In this document: positions 18,245 through 26,707 of the stretch, piece after piece
Layout of the letters: each line of letters opens with the position of its first letter
Numbering within the stretch: position 1 is the stretch's first letter
Origin: Anaerolineales bacterium
Lineage (GTDB): Bacteria > Chloroflexota > Anaerolineae > Anaerolineales > Villigracilaceae
Assembly (NCBI GenBank): GCA_024710905.1
Contig: JANJTV010000120.1
Location: 1 to 64,000, forward strand
Direction of reading: 5' to 3'
DNA: 64,000 nucleotides
The notes under the pieces: model-generated
Database searches by the model: none
Told to the model about the DNA's origin: nothing
What the model saw: only the letters and a program-made list of their open reading frames with translations
Position numbers and translations under genes: made by a program

Positions 18245-18688
18245 ATGCCTATTCGTTGCGAAATTGTTTCCCAAGACCGTAAAGTATTCGAAGGTGATGT
18301 TGATATCGTCACCCTGCCCGGTGCGGAGGGTGAAATGGGCATCCTGCCTCGCCACGCACCGCTGTTGACCACGCTGAAATACGGCATTGTCAAGGTTCGT
18401 ACCAACAACAAAGAAGAGATTTTTACGGTAGCAGGCGGTGTAGCCGAAATTCAACCCGAGATTGTAACCATCCTGGCAGATGCTGCTGAGAACGTACAAG
18501 AAATTGACGTAAACCGCGCCGAAACAGCCCGCAAACGCGCTGAAGAAGCCCTGGCCCAGACCAAACAGGATGGCGGCGACCTGGATTCTTACCTGGCCCT
18601 AGAAGCCGCCTTGCGCCGTTCCAACCTGCGCCTGGATGCTGCTAAACGCTTCCGTTCCGGCCGCCGGTCCGGACAGGGCGAGGAATAG
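18245..18688 (+). CDS. atpC: ATP synthase F1 subunit epsilon
   Basis: The protein has 147 aa. The N-terminal beta sandwich shows L-P-G-A-E-G-E-M-G-I-L-P-R-H-A-P-L (24-40), the hallmark of epsilon. The C-terminal helical hairpin is Ala/Arg rich and slightly extended (ends R-S-G-R-R-S-G-Q-G-E-E). It forms part of the rotor and inhibits ATP hydrolysis. The gap to atpD (67 nt) is unusually long for this operon and is almost filled by the hairpin. mreB follows 9 nt after the stop. Confidence 0.95.
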   Translation: MPIRCEIVSQDRKVFEGDVDIVTLPGAEGEMGILPRHAPLLTTLKYGIVKVRTNNKEEIFTVAGGVAEIQPEIVTILADAAENVQEIDVNRAETARKRAEEALAQTKQDGGDLDSYLALEAALRRSNLRLDAAKRFRSGRRSGQGEE

Positions 18689-18697
18689 CCCACATCT

Positions 18698-19705
18698 ATG
18701 GCTGGACTTACCCGTGACCTGGGCATAGACCTGGGCACCGTTTATACCCGCATTGCCGAGGGCGCTCAGGTGGTGATTGAGGAGCCTACCATTGTCGCGA
18801 TTGACGTTGCCGACCAAAAGGTGGTTGAAGTTGGTAAGGCGGCCCGCGACATGCTAGGGCGTGTTCCCGATAGCATTGAGGTGGTGCGCCCTTTGCAAAA
18901 CGGTGTCATCGCCGACTTTGAAATCACTGAAACCCTGCTAAATTACCTGATCAAGCGCACCAGCGGCCCGATTCAACTCTTTGGGCCGCATGTAATGATT
19001 ACTGTTCCCTATGGAGTCACCAGCGTGGAAAGCCGCGCTGTGCACGAAGCCGCCCTCCAGGCAGGCAGTCGGGATGTACTTTTAATTCAACAACCGCTGG
19101 CCGCAGCGCTGGGGGTCGACCTGCCCATTAGTTCCCCGTCTGGCAATATGGTAATCTGCCTTGGCGGCGGGTCCACCCAGGCAGCTGTGCTGGCCATGTA
19201 TGGGATTGTAGCTGCCGAAACCCAACGCGCTGGCGGCATGCAAATGGATGAGGCCATCAGCAATTACGTACGCCGTAAGTATGGCGTGATCATCTCCAAT
19301 GTGACGGCTGAAGTACTTAAGGTTAAGATCGGTGCAGCAGTGCCACAAGACACCGAGTTAAGCATGGAAGTTCAGGGCCAAGACCAGGTCACCGGCCTAC
19401 CCCGCCCGGTAACCATCACCACCGGTGAAATTGTCGAAGCCCTGCAAGAATCCCTCAAACAGGTTACAGAAACCTGCCGCCGAGTGCTCGAAAAAACACC
19501 CCCAGAACTGGTCTCCGATATTATTGATCGCGGGGCGGCCCTCACCGGCGGCGGCGCACTCCTACGCGGAATTGATAAACTGCTGACCAAATCCCTCGGC
19601 ATCCCCGCTTACCTGGTGGACAATCCGCTTACCTGTGTGGCCGAGGGCGCTGTGCGCGGCCTGGCAATGCAGAATATTTTACGCCGCAACCTTCCACCCG
19701 TCTAA
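18698..19705 (+). CDS. mreB: Rod-shape actin homolog MreB
   Basis: The protein has 335 aa and is a bacterial actin that organises cell-wall synthesis along the membrane. Phosphate loop 1 is D-L-G-I-D-L-G-T-V-Y-T-R, the connect and phosphate-2 region is C-L-G-G-G-S-T-Q-A-A, and the adenosine motif is L-T-G-G-G-A-L-L-R-G. The short N-terminus M-A-G-L-T-R-D lacks a long amphipathic helix. It sits 9 nt downstream of atpC and shares its transcript. mreC and mreD are not adjacent. A strong terminator follows. Confidence 0.9.
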   Translation: MAGLTRDLGIDLGTVYTRIAEGAQVVIEEPTIVAIDVADQKVVEVGKAARDMLGRVPDSIEVVRPLQNGVIADFEITETLLNYLIKRTSGPIQLFGPHVMITVPYGVTSVESRAVHEAALQAGSRDVLLIQQPLAAALGVDLPISSPSGNMVICLGGGSTQAAVLAMYGIVAAETQRAGGMQMDEAISNYVRRKYGVIISNVTAEVLKVKIGAAVPQDTELSMEVQGQDQVTGLPRPVTITTGEIVEALQESLKQVTETCRRVLEKTPPELVSDIIDRGAALTGGGALLRGIDKLLTKSLGIPAYLVDNPLTCVAEGAVRGLAMQNILRRNLPPV

Positions 19706-19725
19706 ATAAACATAGATGAAAGACG

Positions 19726-19752
19726 AACGCCCGGCTTCACCGGGCGTTTTTA
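19726..19752 (+). terminator. Terminator of the atp-mreB operon
   Basis: The stem AACGCCCGG/CCGGGCGTT (19726-19734 with 19740-19748) has a 5-nt loop and continues into a T-run. It overlaps the last codons of the convergent DedA gene. Confidence 0.9.
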
Positions 19753-20340
19753 TTCCCTGGTTTGTTGCCTGCGCCAGTACATCAATGCGCCAACCAGCAA
19801 GGCCAGCCCCAACACTAGGCCGCCAAAATCGCTCAGGAAGGTACTGACCAACTCCCATTCACTACCAAACAGGTATCCGAGGCCGCCGTACCCGAATACC
19901 CAGACCGTCTCGCCGAGCAGGGCAAAGACAAGAAAGCGTCGATAGGAATAATCACTGCTCCCAGCAATCAGGTTGACCGGCACTGCCGCCGCCGTAATCA
20001 GGAAGCGGGTCAGGAATACCGCCTGGCTGCCTCCCTTTTCGAAGGCCTGGGTGGCAGTTTGCCAGGTTGGACTGCCGCCAAAACGGTTTTCAGCCCAACT
20101 GCGTGCATGGTAACCCAGGCCAAACCCAATACTATCCCCAAGAACCGCACCCGCCAAGGCGATCGCTGCTGAAAACGGCCAATCGAGGAAACCCTGGCGG
20201 ACAAAAGCACCAGTAGCAATCACCAATAGGGAACCAGGTAACGGTAGCCCGGCAGCGCCGAGCAGCAGGAACAGACCCAGCATAGGCGGGCCATAGGTGA
20301 TCAACAACGGCAGGAGTATCTCAGACAGGGAGGTGCTCAT
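19750..20340 (-). CDS. DedA-family membrane protein (VTT domain)
   Basis: The protein has 196 aa and about five hydrophobic segments. The DedA/SNARE-associated signature is present: G-L-P-L-P-G-S-L-L-V-I-A-T-G (31-44), the acidic G-D-S-I-G-F-G-L-G-Y and the F-L-T-R-F-L-I motif near 110. Family members are lipid scramblases or flippases for undecaprenyl phosphate or phosphatidylethanolamine. The start overlaps the upstream gene stop by 4 nt, so it is the end of the iron-sulfur membrane operon described above it on the minus strand. Confidence 0.85.
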   Translation of the reverse strand: MSTSLSEILLPLLITYGPPMLGLFLLLGAAGLPLPGSLLVIATGAFVRQGFLDWPFSAAIALAGAVLGDSIGFGLGYHARSWAENRFGGSPTWQTATQAFEKGGSQAVFLTRFLITAAAVPVNLIAGSSDYSYRRFLVFALLGETVWVFGYGGLGYLFGSEWELVSTFLSDFGGLVLGLALLVGALMYWRRQQTRE

Positions 20341-20756
20341 GGGGCCGGCGTGGGGAAGTCGGGCTTTCCTGGCATAGGAGGTTCATCCGGCCGGGGCGGG
20401 CGGGAGCGTAAGGAAAACTCGCGCACGGCAACTTTAACTTTATTGAGGACATTAAGTTCATGCTCCGGGTAATATTCCACGGTCAGCTCAGCCAGACTTT
20501 TGGCTTCGTTGCCTTCGGGAGAAATTCCCACCTGTTCCCACAGATACTCTTCCGGGATGTTATACAGTTTTGCAACATATGGAATTGTCATCCAACCACG
20601 GATTTTTTCAATCTCACCGGCATCAGGCAAGGGGCGCATGGGAGCACTTCGCAGATGACGAAATGAGCTTACTGCACGCCAGCCAAATATCAGTACGAGC
20701 AAAATCCCCAGAATTACTATACTAATAAGCAACGTCGAGAACTTCCTTTGGGACAT
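20337..20756 (-). CDS. Membrane-anchored accessory protein with I-R-G-x-x-T module
   Basis: The protein has 139 aa. One N-terminal membrane helix (8-28) is followed by a small soluble domain with I-R-G-W-M-T-I-P-Y-V (52-61) and a Pro-rich tail. The same module occurs twice in the next gene of this operon. I do not know a named function. Genes of this shape sit beside NapH/NosR-like iron-sulfur membrane proteins, so it probably assists that electron-transfer complex on the outer face of the membrane (inference). It starts 5 nt after the upstream stop. Confidence 0.6.
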   Translation of the reverse strand: MSQRKFSTLLISIVILGILLVLIFGWRAVSSFRHLRSAPMRPLPDAGEIEKIRGWMTIPYVAKLYNIPEEYLWEQVGISPEGNEAKSLAELTVEYYPEHELNVLNKVKVAVREFSLRSRPPRPDEPPMPGKPDFPTPAP

Positions 20757-20761
20757 AAGGA

Positions 20762-21508
20762 TTATTTTAGTTTATCCACTTCAGATTGCAAAGCAAGCTT
20801 GATAGTTTCAAAATCTAACCCATTTTCGGAACAGTGATCCTTGATTTTCACCCCGTCATCCGGTATTGGAACACCAATGATTTTTTCTATAGTCTCTCTC
20901 GGAAGACCCCATGCGAGGATTTCTCCGTAGGTGGTCTTTCCCTTTATAACCCAATCACCAGAGTCATTTTCTTTAAGAGTTGCTTCTGATTCGGTGCCAG
21001 GTTCAGGTTCGGACGTACTCTGGGATTCTCCCAAAGTGTTATCCGCGATATGCTTCTGGACATATTCCCGCTGCTGGGTTGTAAGCGGGCGATCCATGAG
21101 AAGGTCCGCTGCCTGCCTGGGAAGATAAATGTCCGCATCGATGTTGATTGGTAATCCAAGATAAAAGGCCACAAATAAACGAACTGATGCAGTGCCAATT
21201 TCCAGATCACTGTCAGCATACTGAACTTCCAAATCCTTTATCGCGTACGATGCCGGGGCAGTGGTATTGACTTGAAAAGCCTGCGCAAGGACCTTGGCGC
21301 GAATACCAAAGTTTCGTTCGATATCGCCAAACGTATATGACCCGCGAATATCTGCCGGATTCGGCAAACCGGCATATTCTCCATCAGTAAAAAGGGCGAC
21401 TTCTTTGGTGGACTCAGTCTGCCACCATCCCATAAGACTTGTTATCAGAATTGCACCAAAAAGAATCACAAGGACAAGAAACGCCAGTGGCTTTGAAGTT
21501 AGGGTCAT
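20762..21508 (-). CDS. Membrane-anchored accessory protein with two I-[RK]-G-x-x-T modules
   Basis: The protein has 248 aa. It has a single N-terminal membrane helix (8-28). Two copies of the helical module follow: I-R-G-S-Y-T-F-G-D-I (54-63) and I-K-G-K-T-T-Y-G-E-I (about 184-193). Between them lie P-I-N-I-D-A-D-I-Y-L-P-R-Q-A-A-D and an acidic linker. The ATG at 21508 overlaps the iron-sulfur gene stop (ATGA) and has GGGAGG 7 nt upstream; the longer frame to 21589 is not used. It probably works with the NapH-like protein; the biochemical role is unknown. Confidence 0.62.
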   Translation of the reverse strand: MTLTSKPLAFLVLVILFGAILITSLMGWWQTESTKEVALFTDGEYAGLPNPADIRGSYTFGDIERNFGIRAKVLAQAFQVNTTAPASYAIKDLEVQYADSDLEIGTASVRLFVAFYLGLPINIDADIYLPRQAADLLMDRPLTTQQREYVQKHIADNTLGESQSTSEPEPGTESEATLKENDSGDWVIKGKTTYGEILAWGLPRETIEKIIGVPIPDDGVKIKDHCSENGLDFETIKLALQSEVDKLK

Positions 21509-22359
21509 TTTGTACCTCCCGTGGAAAACTGGACCGTCTTGACAACCGGGCAGATTGCTTCTGATGTGCATTCCAGACACGAAATGCACTGGTGATCGCG
21601 GACAACAATCTTATTATCAACAGCGATGTTCATCGGGCAGAGAATAGAGCAAGCGCCATCCGCCTTGCAAGTGGACTCATTACGGCGAATACTAAAAATG
21701 CGAAACAGATTGCTGATCCCCAACACGGCTCCATATGGGCAAGCATATTTACACCATGGGCGTTCAACAAACAAAGACAGCAGCAGGGTAAGTCCCAGGA
21801 TTGCAAGTCCACTGAGAGCAACCTCACTACTCCAAAAATTAAATAATGCAAAATACGGATCGTACTCCGAAAAAACCAATGTTCCGGTGACTGCAGTAAC
21901 ATAAATCACCCAAGCCAGCACAAGGTAGCGTAGATATCGCAAGACTGTGTCAAGCCTGGCAGGAATGAAATGATTAAATCGACGACGGAAGATTTTTTTG
22001 CCAAGCAGGCTGGCCCATTCCTGGACACTCCCCAATGGGCACACCCAACCACAAAATACTGGCCCAAACAGTATTGCTAAGAAAAAACCGACCACCATCA
22101 AAATGAATGCGGATTCATGGATCTTCTGCACAAAATTGCCCGACACAGCATACTGATATATGGTTACAACGCCACCGAATGGACATAGTGCATGTAGCGA
22201 AGCTGTACCCAGCCATGGAATAGCCTGACCTGTTTCTGCAAGGCTATGATTGATTGAAAGAAGGGTTACCATGGTAAAGAAAAATATCTGTACGACTTTT
22301 CGAATCCAAATGGTACGAGGACGAAATAGGGAATGCCGCCTTCCAAACAGTTTAATCAT
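21505..22359 (-). CDS. NapH/NosR-like polytopic 4Fe-4S membrane protein
   Basis: The protein has 284 aa and about four to five membrane helices. Two C-x3-C-P motifs typical of NapH, NosR and RnfC-like quinol electron carriers (C103-G-W-V-C107-P and C203-K-Y-A-C207-P) lie at membrane edges. Two 4Fe-4S ferredoxin clusters follow (C231, C237, C241-P and C258, C261, C264, C270-P). It should pass electrons between the quinone pool and an unknown acceptor. The ATG at 22359 is preferred: AGGAG lies 6 nt before it but directly abuts the ATG at 22365. A Rex-like site lies 34 nt upstream. Confidence 0.8.
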   Translation of the reverse strand: MIKLFGRRHSLFRPRTIWIRKVVQIFFFTMVTLLSINHSLAETGQAIPWLGTASLHALCPFGGVVTIYQYAVSGNFVQKIHESAFILMVVGFFLAILFGPVFCGWVCPLGSVQEWASLLGKKIFRRRFNHFIPARLDTVLRYLRYLVLAWVIYVTAVTGTLVFSEYDPYFALFNFWSSEVALSGLAILGLTLLLSLFVERPWCKYACPYGAVLGISNLFRIFSIRRNESTCKADGACSILCPMNIAVDNKIVVRDHQCISCLECTSEAICPVVKTVQFSTGGTK

Positions 22360-22392
22360 AGCCATCTCCTTTTTACAAAGTGTAATTTTTAT

Positions 22393-22410
22393 TTGTGAAA
22401 ATTATCTCAA
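22393..22410. promoter_or_regulatory. Rex-like operator upstream of the NapH-like operon
   Basis: TTGTGAAAATTATCTCAA keeps the full left half of the Rex consensus TTGTGAA-N4-TTCACAA and 5 of 7 bases of the right half. It lies in the presumed promoter of the 22359-19750 operon, beside rex itself. Confidence 0.5.
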
Positions 22411-22433
22411 GCAAAGGTGAAGAGTTGATAAAG

Positions 22434-22462
22434 AAAAAGCCCCGCCAACTTACTGGCGAGGC
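22434..22462 (-). terminator. Terminator of rex
   Basis: On the minus strand the stem GCC-U-CGCCA/UGGCG-G-GGC (one wobble pair, 6-nt loop, 22439-22462) is followed by TTTTT. Confidence 0.8.
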
Positions 22463-22482
22463 CAAAAATATCATTGTTCTGT

Positions 22483-23103
22483 TCAGGGCAAATAATAGGT
22501 CATGCGTTGTAAGCCGATGGCCGGGTCAATATACTGCACTTTCACCTCGGCGGGCACACTCAGACTGATTGGCGCATAATTCAATATCCCGCGCACTCCG
22601 GCTTCTACCAGCTTATCGGCTACTTCCTGCGCGGCAGCAGCAGGCACGCATAGCATAACTACCTTGATACCAGACTCGCGTAAATCCTTGATCAGGTTGC
22701 GCGTATCTCGCACTTCATACCCGGCAACTTTCTGCCCAATCTTAGTCGGATCGCTGTCAAAACACATCGCCACCTGGAAACCCCGATCACCGAAGCCCTG
22801 ATAACGAACAATGGCATGACCCATATCGCCCATACCAATTACGGCGACATCCCAGATCCGATCTACTTTCAGGATGGTGCGCAGTTTATCAATCAGGAAC
22901 GGGATGTAATACCCAGTGCCCTGCTTGCCAAACTCACCAAATTGAGAAAGGTCCTTACGAATTTGGGCTGCCGAAATACCCACCCGCTCCCCCAACTCCT
23001 GGGAGGACGTAGTAGTAATGCCACTGACGGACATGCGTTGCAGCGTGCGCAGGTAAACGGGCAGGCGGCTGACGATGATGTCTGGAATTTTCTGGGTATT
23101 CAT
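22483..23103 (-). CDS. rex: Redox-sensing transcriptional repressor Rex
   Basis: The protein has 206 aa. It senses the NADH/NAD+ ratio and represses fermentation and respiration genes when NADH is low. The N-terminal winged helix (residues 5-75) carries S-S-Q-E-L-G-E-R-V-G-I-S-A-A-Q-I-R-K-D-L, the Rex signature. The Rossmann domain has G-M-G-D-M-G-H-A (90-97). The ATG at 23103 has GGGAG upstream; the TTG at 23130 is unlikely. A near-consensus Rex operator covers its -35 box, so the gene is probably self-repressed, and a second site lies before the NapH-like operon. Confidence 0.95.
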   Translation of the reverse strand: MNTQKIPDIIVSRLPVYLRTLQRMSVSGITTTSSQELGERVGISAAQIRKDLSQFGEFGKQGTGYYIPFLIDKLRTILKVDRIWDVAVIGMGDMGHAIVRYQGFGDRGFQVAMCFDSDPTKIGQKVAGYEVRDTRNLIKDLRESGIKVVMLCVPAAAAQEVADKLVEAGVRGILNYAPISLSVPAEVKVQYIDPAIGLQRMTYYLP

Positions 23104-23141
23104 TGGCAATATCTCCCGGGCCGTTTGCAACAGATTGCACT

Positions 23142-23170
23142 AATCTACCATAAAACCATTTTTTGTGCAA
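23142..23170 (-). promoter_or_regulatory. Promoter of rex
   Basis: On the minus strand TTGCAC (-35, 23165-23170) and TAGATT (-10, 23142-23147) are 17 nt apart. The -35 box lies inside the Rex operator at 23163-23180. Confidence 0.55.
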
Positions 23171-23180
23171 TTCGCCACAA
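23163..23180. promoter_or_regulatory. Rex operator (autoregulatory)
   Basis: TTGTG-N8-CACAA matches both outer half-sites of the 18-bp Rex consensus. It overlaps the -35 box of the rex promoter, as in known self-regulated rex genes. Confidence 0.75.
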
Positions 23181-23190
23181 TAAATCTTGT

Positions 23191-25050
23191 CTAGATATTT
23201 AACGGTTGCAGTTGTTCTTCCGGGATTGCGCCCTTGCGCCCGAGCAGGCGGTATACATTGACTGGCTCAGTCTTGCCTTTGACCAGTACGCTTTCAATAA
23301 ATTCTGCGTCAAAGTACTCCTTAATCTGTAAGTAAGTACTTTCACTTAAAAGCACCGGCCAGCGGTAGGTTTTGGTCAGGTCTTGCAGGCGAGCAGCCAG
23401 GTTAACATTATCACCAATGGCTGTGTAATTGACCCTTTGAGCCGAACCCAGCAACCCGACAAAGGCTTCCCCGCTGTTCAGGCCGATACCAATTGAAAAT
23501 TTTTCGGTATACCGGCCTTCTTCTTCCCAGCGCTGACGCAAGGCTTTTAGTTCCTTTGCCATATCAAGGGCTGTCTCTGCGGCCCGGCGGGCATGGTCTT
23601 GATAGCGCACGGGTTCGCCATAAAAGGCCATGATGGCATCCCCTTCGTATTTATCCACCGTACCACCATGTTGATGAATAATCTGCGTCATTGCATCCAG
23701 ATAGGGATTAAGCAAACCAACCACTTCTTCAGGAGTCATTTTTTCAGCCAGGGTGGTAAACCCACGGATATCGCTGAACAAAACGGTGATGTTGGAGCGA
23801 CGATTGAGGCTATCAATATCGGAGGTTTCGAGCAACTGGTTTACCATATCCGGAGAGATAAAACGCGTAAACAGGGTACGGATGCGGCGTTTTTCAACTT
23901 CCTCTGCAAAGGCGCGTTCCACTTGCGGCAATACCACCCCGGCCAGCAGCATCAATAGCGGCGAAATGACCGGCAGGAAGAGGTTGAACTGGCTGAAGGT
24001 AAAAAAGCTGGCTACAAGGTAGGCCAGCATCCCGCCAAACAATGCCAGTAACGAGCGCCCTATAGTTTGGCTGCGTAAAATCAGCCAGGAAGCACCCGCC
24101 ATAACAAGGATCATGGCCAGGCTGACCCAGGGCGGGGAGATTTGCAAGTACCGGCCGGATAGGATGGTATCGATGGCATTGGCAACAACTTCCACGCCCG
24201 GGGTAGGAGATCGGGAATCGTACGGCGTGGGGTAGAGGTCTTGTAGGGTGGGGCTGGTCGCACCCACCAGCACAATTTTGCCGCGGAAGGCATCCGGGTT
24301 TTGTTGCAGGACATCCCCTTCAGCCACAGAGGCAATTGAGTACGTTGTATATGTGCCTGCAGGCCCATTGTAATTAATCAGCATTTGGCCGCCGCCTGTC
24401 AGCGGGATATCCCGCTGATTAAACGAGATGGAGCCCGGGGTGGGGCCAGCCGGTTCGGGCACACCCAGGTAAAGGCTGGCAACCTGGAAAGCCCAGTTAT
24501 AGTAGAAGGTATTATTGTAATTACTAAACTCATAGACCAAAATCGAGCGGGTGATTGCGTCTTCATCCCGCAGGACGGGGGTGATACCCATCCGGTCAAC
24601 AGCGCGGGTGATCGGCTGGACAGGCAGCATGAGCGTTTCGCTGTTGTTCTCGCGGAAAATCTGCATGACGACAACAGATGATTGCGATTCCTCAAGCGCT
24701 CGCGCCAGGGCGTTATCGCCTATAGGGTCAGAATCTAGCTCAAACAGCAGGATATCGAGCCCGACCACGCGCGCGCCGCCGCGATTCAACTCTTCCACCA
24801 CCCTGGCGAAATAAGCGCGCGGCCAGGGCCATTGATACCCGGTCCAGTTAAAGGAAAAATCGTCAATCGCAATGATAACAATCTCATCCGATGCCTGGGA
24901 GGCGTGCAAGCGCATGAACAGGTCGCGGGTGCCCAGCTCGAGGCGGCGCAGCAGAGCTGCCCCTGAGAAAACTGCTGTGAGCTCCAGAGCCAGCATGGCA
25001 ACCATAACAAACAGTAAAATCGTCACACGCATGTTGATATTTTTTAGCAT
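23191..25050 (-). CDS. CHASE2-domain class III adenylate cyclase
   Basis: The protein has 619 aa. An N-terminal helix (8-30) leads to an extracytoplasmic CHASE2 sensor domain (about 35-305). Three membrane helices (308-375), a short linker and a class III cyclase domain (418-605) follow. Metal-binding Asp residues are D427 (F-S-D-I-R-G-F) and D471 (Y-E-G-D-A), with transition-state residues N550 and R554. The substrate-selecting pair K467 and T543 (N-Y-T-A-I-G-D) points to ATP, hence cAMP. GGGAGA lies 6 nt before the ATG. The FecR lipoprotein upstream in the same direction is a frequent neighbour of CHASE2 cyclases and may be its outer partner (inference). Confidence 0.9.
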   Translation of the reverse strand: MLKNINMRVTILLFVMVAMLALELTAVFSGAALLRRLELGTRDLFMRLHASQASDEIVIIAIDDFSFNWTGYQWPWPRAYFARVVEELNRGGARVVGLDILLFELDSDPIGDNALARALEESQSSVVVMQIFRENNSETLMLPVQPITRAVDRMGITPVLRDEDAITRSILVYEFSNYNNTFYYNWAFQVASLYLGVPEPAGPTPGSISFNQRDIPLTGGGQMLINYNGPAGTYTTYSIASVAEGDVLQQNPDAFRGKIVLVGATSPTLQDLYPTPYDSRSPTPGVEVVANAIDTILSGRYLQISPPWVSLAMILVMAGASWLILRSQTIGRSLLALFGGMLAYLVASFFTFSQFNLFLPVISPLLMLLAGVVLPQVERAFAEEVEKRRIRTLFTRFISPDMVNQLLETSDIDSLNRRSNITVLFSDIRGFTTLAEKMTPEEVVGLLNPYLDAMTQIIHQHGGTVDKYEGDAIMAFYGEPVRYQDHARRAAETALDMAKELKALRQRWEEEGRYTEKFSIGIGLNSGEAFVGLLGSAQRVNYTAIGDNVNLAARLQDLTKTYRWPVLLSESTYLQIKEYFDAEFIESVLVKGKTEPVNVYRLLGRKGAIPEEQLQPLNI

Positions 25051-25068
25051 ATCAGTTCTCCCAAAACG

Positions 25069-25099
25069 ATACTGCCTGTAATCCGGTTACAGGCAGTAT
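25069..25099 (-). promoter_or_regulatory. Stem-loop between the FecR lipoprotein gene and the cyclase gene
   Basis: A perfect 13-bp stem (25069-25081 with 25087-25099) has a 5-nt loop. On the minus strand it is followed by CGTTTTGGGAGA, so a short T-run merges with the cyclase ribosome site. It could be a leaky terminator that lowers cyclase expression. Confidence 0.6.
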
Positions 25100-25130
25100 A
25101 CATCAGAGCAAATATTTTAATCGGTCAGGC

Positions 25131-26636
25131 TTAGGGGTTGCATGCCCCGGCGTAATTGACCGTGTACGGCGGGACACCGTCAATGGCAATGTAACTGGCG
25201 TTGTCATATGCTTCAAAAGCATAGTGAATCACATCCGAGCCGGTGACCGGGGCAATCAGCGAGATGGTTACCTCCCAGGTATCGCCAATAACATTATTCA
25301 TGGGCAGGCCCTGGCTCTGGAAGATGGGGGAGTTCAGCTCATGGCGCAGGAATACGTCTGTCACAGTTTCAGGGTCCGTAACATCCACCGTAAAGGTCAC
25401 CTGGCAGTCGGTTGGATAAGAAACAGTCCGATTACTGAAGCTGCTGGGCGAATCACAGGCTTCCGGGTATGGCTCGCTCAAAACAGTATCAATGGTCAGG
25501 TAACCGTTCGAATCATAGGCTTTGATGAAGTAAAACAACGTATCGCCATAAGCGCCTGCCGGTAGCGTGGCCGTCGATATGGTGTAAATCGACTGACCTT
25601 CCTCGCTCATTTGTACATATACCGGCGTGGTTACCGATTGGTTGTTCTTTTCAAAACCAACATAGACACTGCCAATCCCATCCGGGTCGGTCACAATCGC
25701 CTCGAAAACTCCCAAGCCACACAAAACTTCGTCGAAGACAAACGATACACTTGAGAAGATTGCCGGGCCGCTGTCTGCCGGGGTCGGAGCGGGTGAAAAA
25801 TCAGGTGTTTTTGTGGCAGTTGGCGGCGGCAGGAAAATGATTGGCGGCGGCGCAATTGTATTCGTAGCAGTCGCTGTCGGTTCAAGGGTGGGTGTGGAGG
25901 TCGGCAAGGGTGTGGCTGTGGCTGTCGATGTCAATATGGCAAACAAACCTGGCTGGTTCGTCTGCAACGCCGAAAGGGTTTGGCTGGCAACCGGCAGGAT
26001 CTCCACCGCCTCGGGTATGGACGACAACCATTCGGCAAAATCTTCTTCAGACATCAAGATTCCCTGGGGCGGCAGGGGCAATTGCCCGGCCTCGGCAGGG
26101 ATTAACATCGCCGCCTGCCCCGCCTGGAACTCCAGCGTACCGCTTTCATTTTTTACACCACAATTGCCTTCCAGGCAGGTGACATATACCTGCCCGGTCT
26201 CCGGGTCGCTGAAGACCATCATGTAACTACCACGCACAGTGGCAAGCCCGCTGGGCGTATCCACCTCGGCCTGGCCGCCCTGTAACACAATAAAAATTTG
26301 CCCAAATTCCAGTTGCAGGCGGGTCAGCAGGCCGTCATCGGCAGGTGTATTACTTTCCAGCGAAAAGAACGAACTGGGAGCCACACGGATGATCGTCCCA
26401 CTCGAAAGGTCCAGCCGGGCGCGGCCCGAACCATCCGTGCGCAACGCGCCGCCGCTTTCCAGTTTCATACCCAGTTGGGCAGGCGCAAAATCACCCTCAG
26501 CGGCCTGGCGCAACTCCACCCCGCCCGAAAATTCCATCAACTCGGCAGAAAGGTCAACTGCCTGCCCCTCAGTTGGAGCACCACAGGCAGTAAATATCAA
26601 CAAAAAACCAAGCAATAGCAGGGATTGCTTTTTCAT
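25131..26636 (-). CDS. FecR-domain lipoprotein with C-terminal beta-sandwich repeats
   Basis: The protein has 501 aa. A signal peptide ends in the lipobox F-T-A-C with C18. Residues 30-175 form a FecR-type beta domain (L-E-S-G-G-A-L-R-T-D-G-S-G-R-A-R-L-D-L, V-D-T-P-S-G-L-A-T-V-R-G). A Thr/Pro-rich linker spans about 235-295. Two Ig-like segments, each with paired Cys (for example V-L-C-G-L-G and A-C-D-S), fill the C-terminus. It would sit outside the membrane, anchored by lipid. The gene precedes the CHASE2 cyclase by 80 nt, so a sensor-effector pair is plausible. Confidence 0.82.
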   Translation of the reverse strand: MKKQSLLLLGFLLIFTACGAPTEGQAVDLSAELMEFSGGVELRQAAEGDFAPAQLGMKLESGGALRTDGSGRARLDLSSGTIIRVAPSSFFSLESNTPADDGLLTRLQLEFGQIFIVLQGGQAEVDTPSGLATVRGSYMMVFSDPETGQVYVTCLEGNCGVKNESGTLEFQAGQAAMLIPAEAGQLPLPPQGILMSEEDFAEWLSSIPEAVEILPVASQTLSALQTNQPGLFAILTSTATATPLPTSTPTLEPTATATNTIAPPPIIFLPPPTATKTPDFSPAPTPADSGPAIFSSVSFVFDEVLCGLGVFEAIVTDPDGIGSVYVGFEKNNQSVTTPVYVQMSEEGQSIYTISTATLPAGAYGDTLFYFIKAYDSNGYLTIDTVLSEPYPEACDSPSSFSNRTVSYPTDCQVTFTVDVTDPETVTDVFLRHELNSPIFQSQGLPMNNVIGDTWEVTISLIAPVTGSDVIHYAFEAYDNASYIAIDGVPPYTVNYAGACNP

Positions 26637-26707
26637 CTTGACCTCTCTTTCATAGAGACCGATTATAGGGCGGATTTGTCCGATAGAAGAAATTAATACC
26701 GGCCAGA

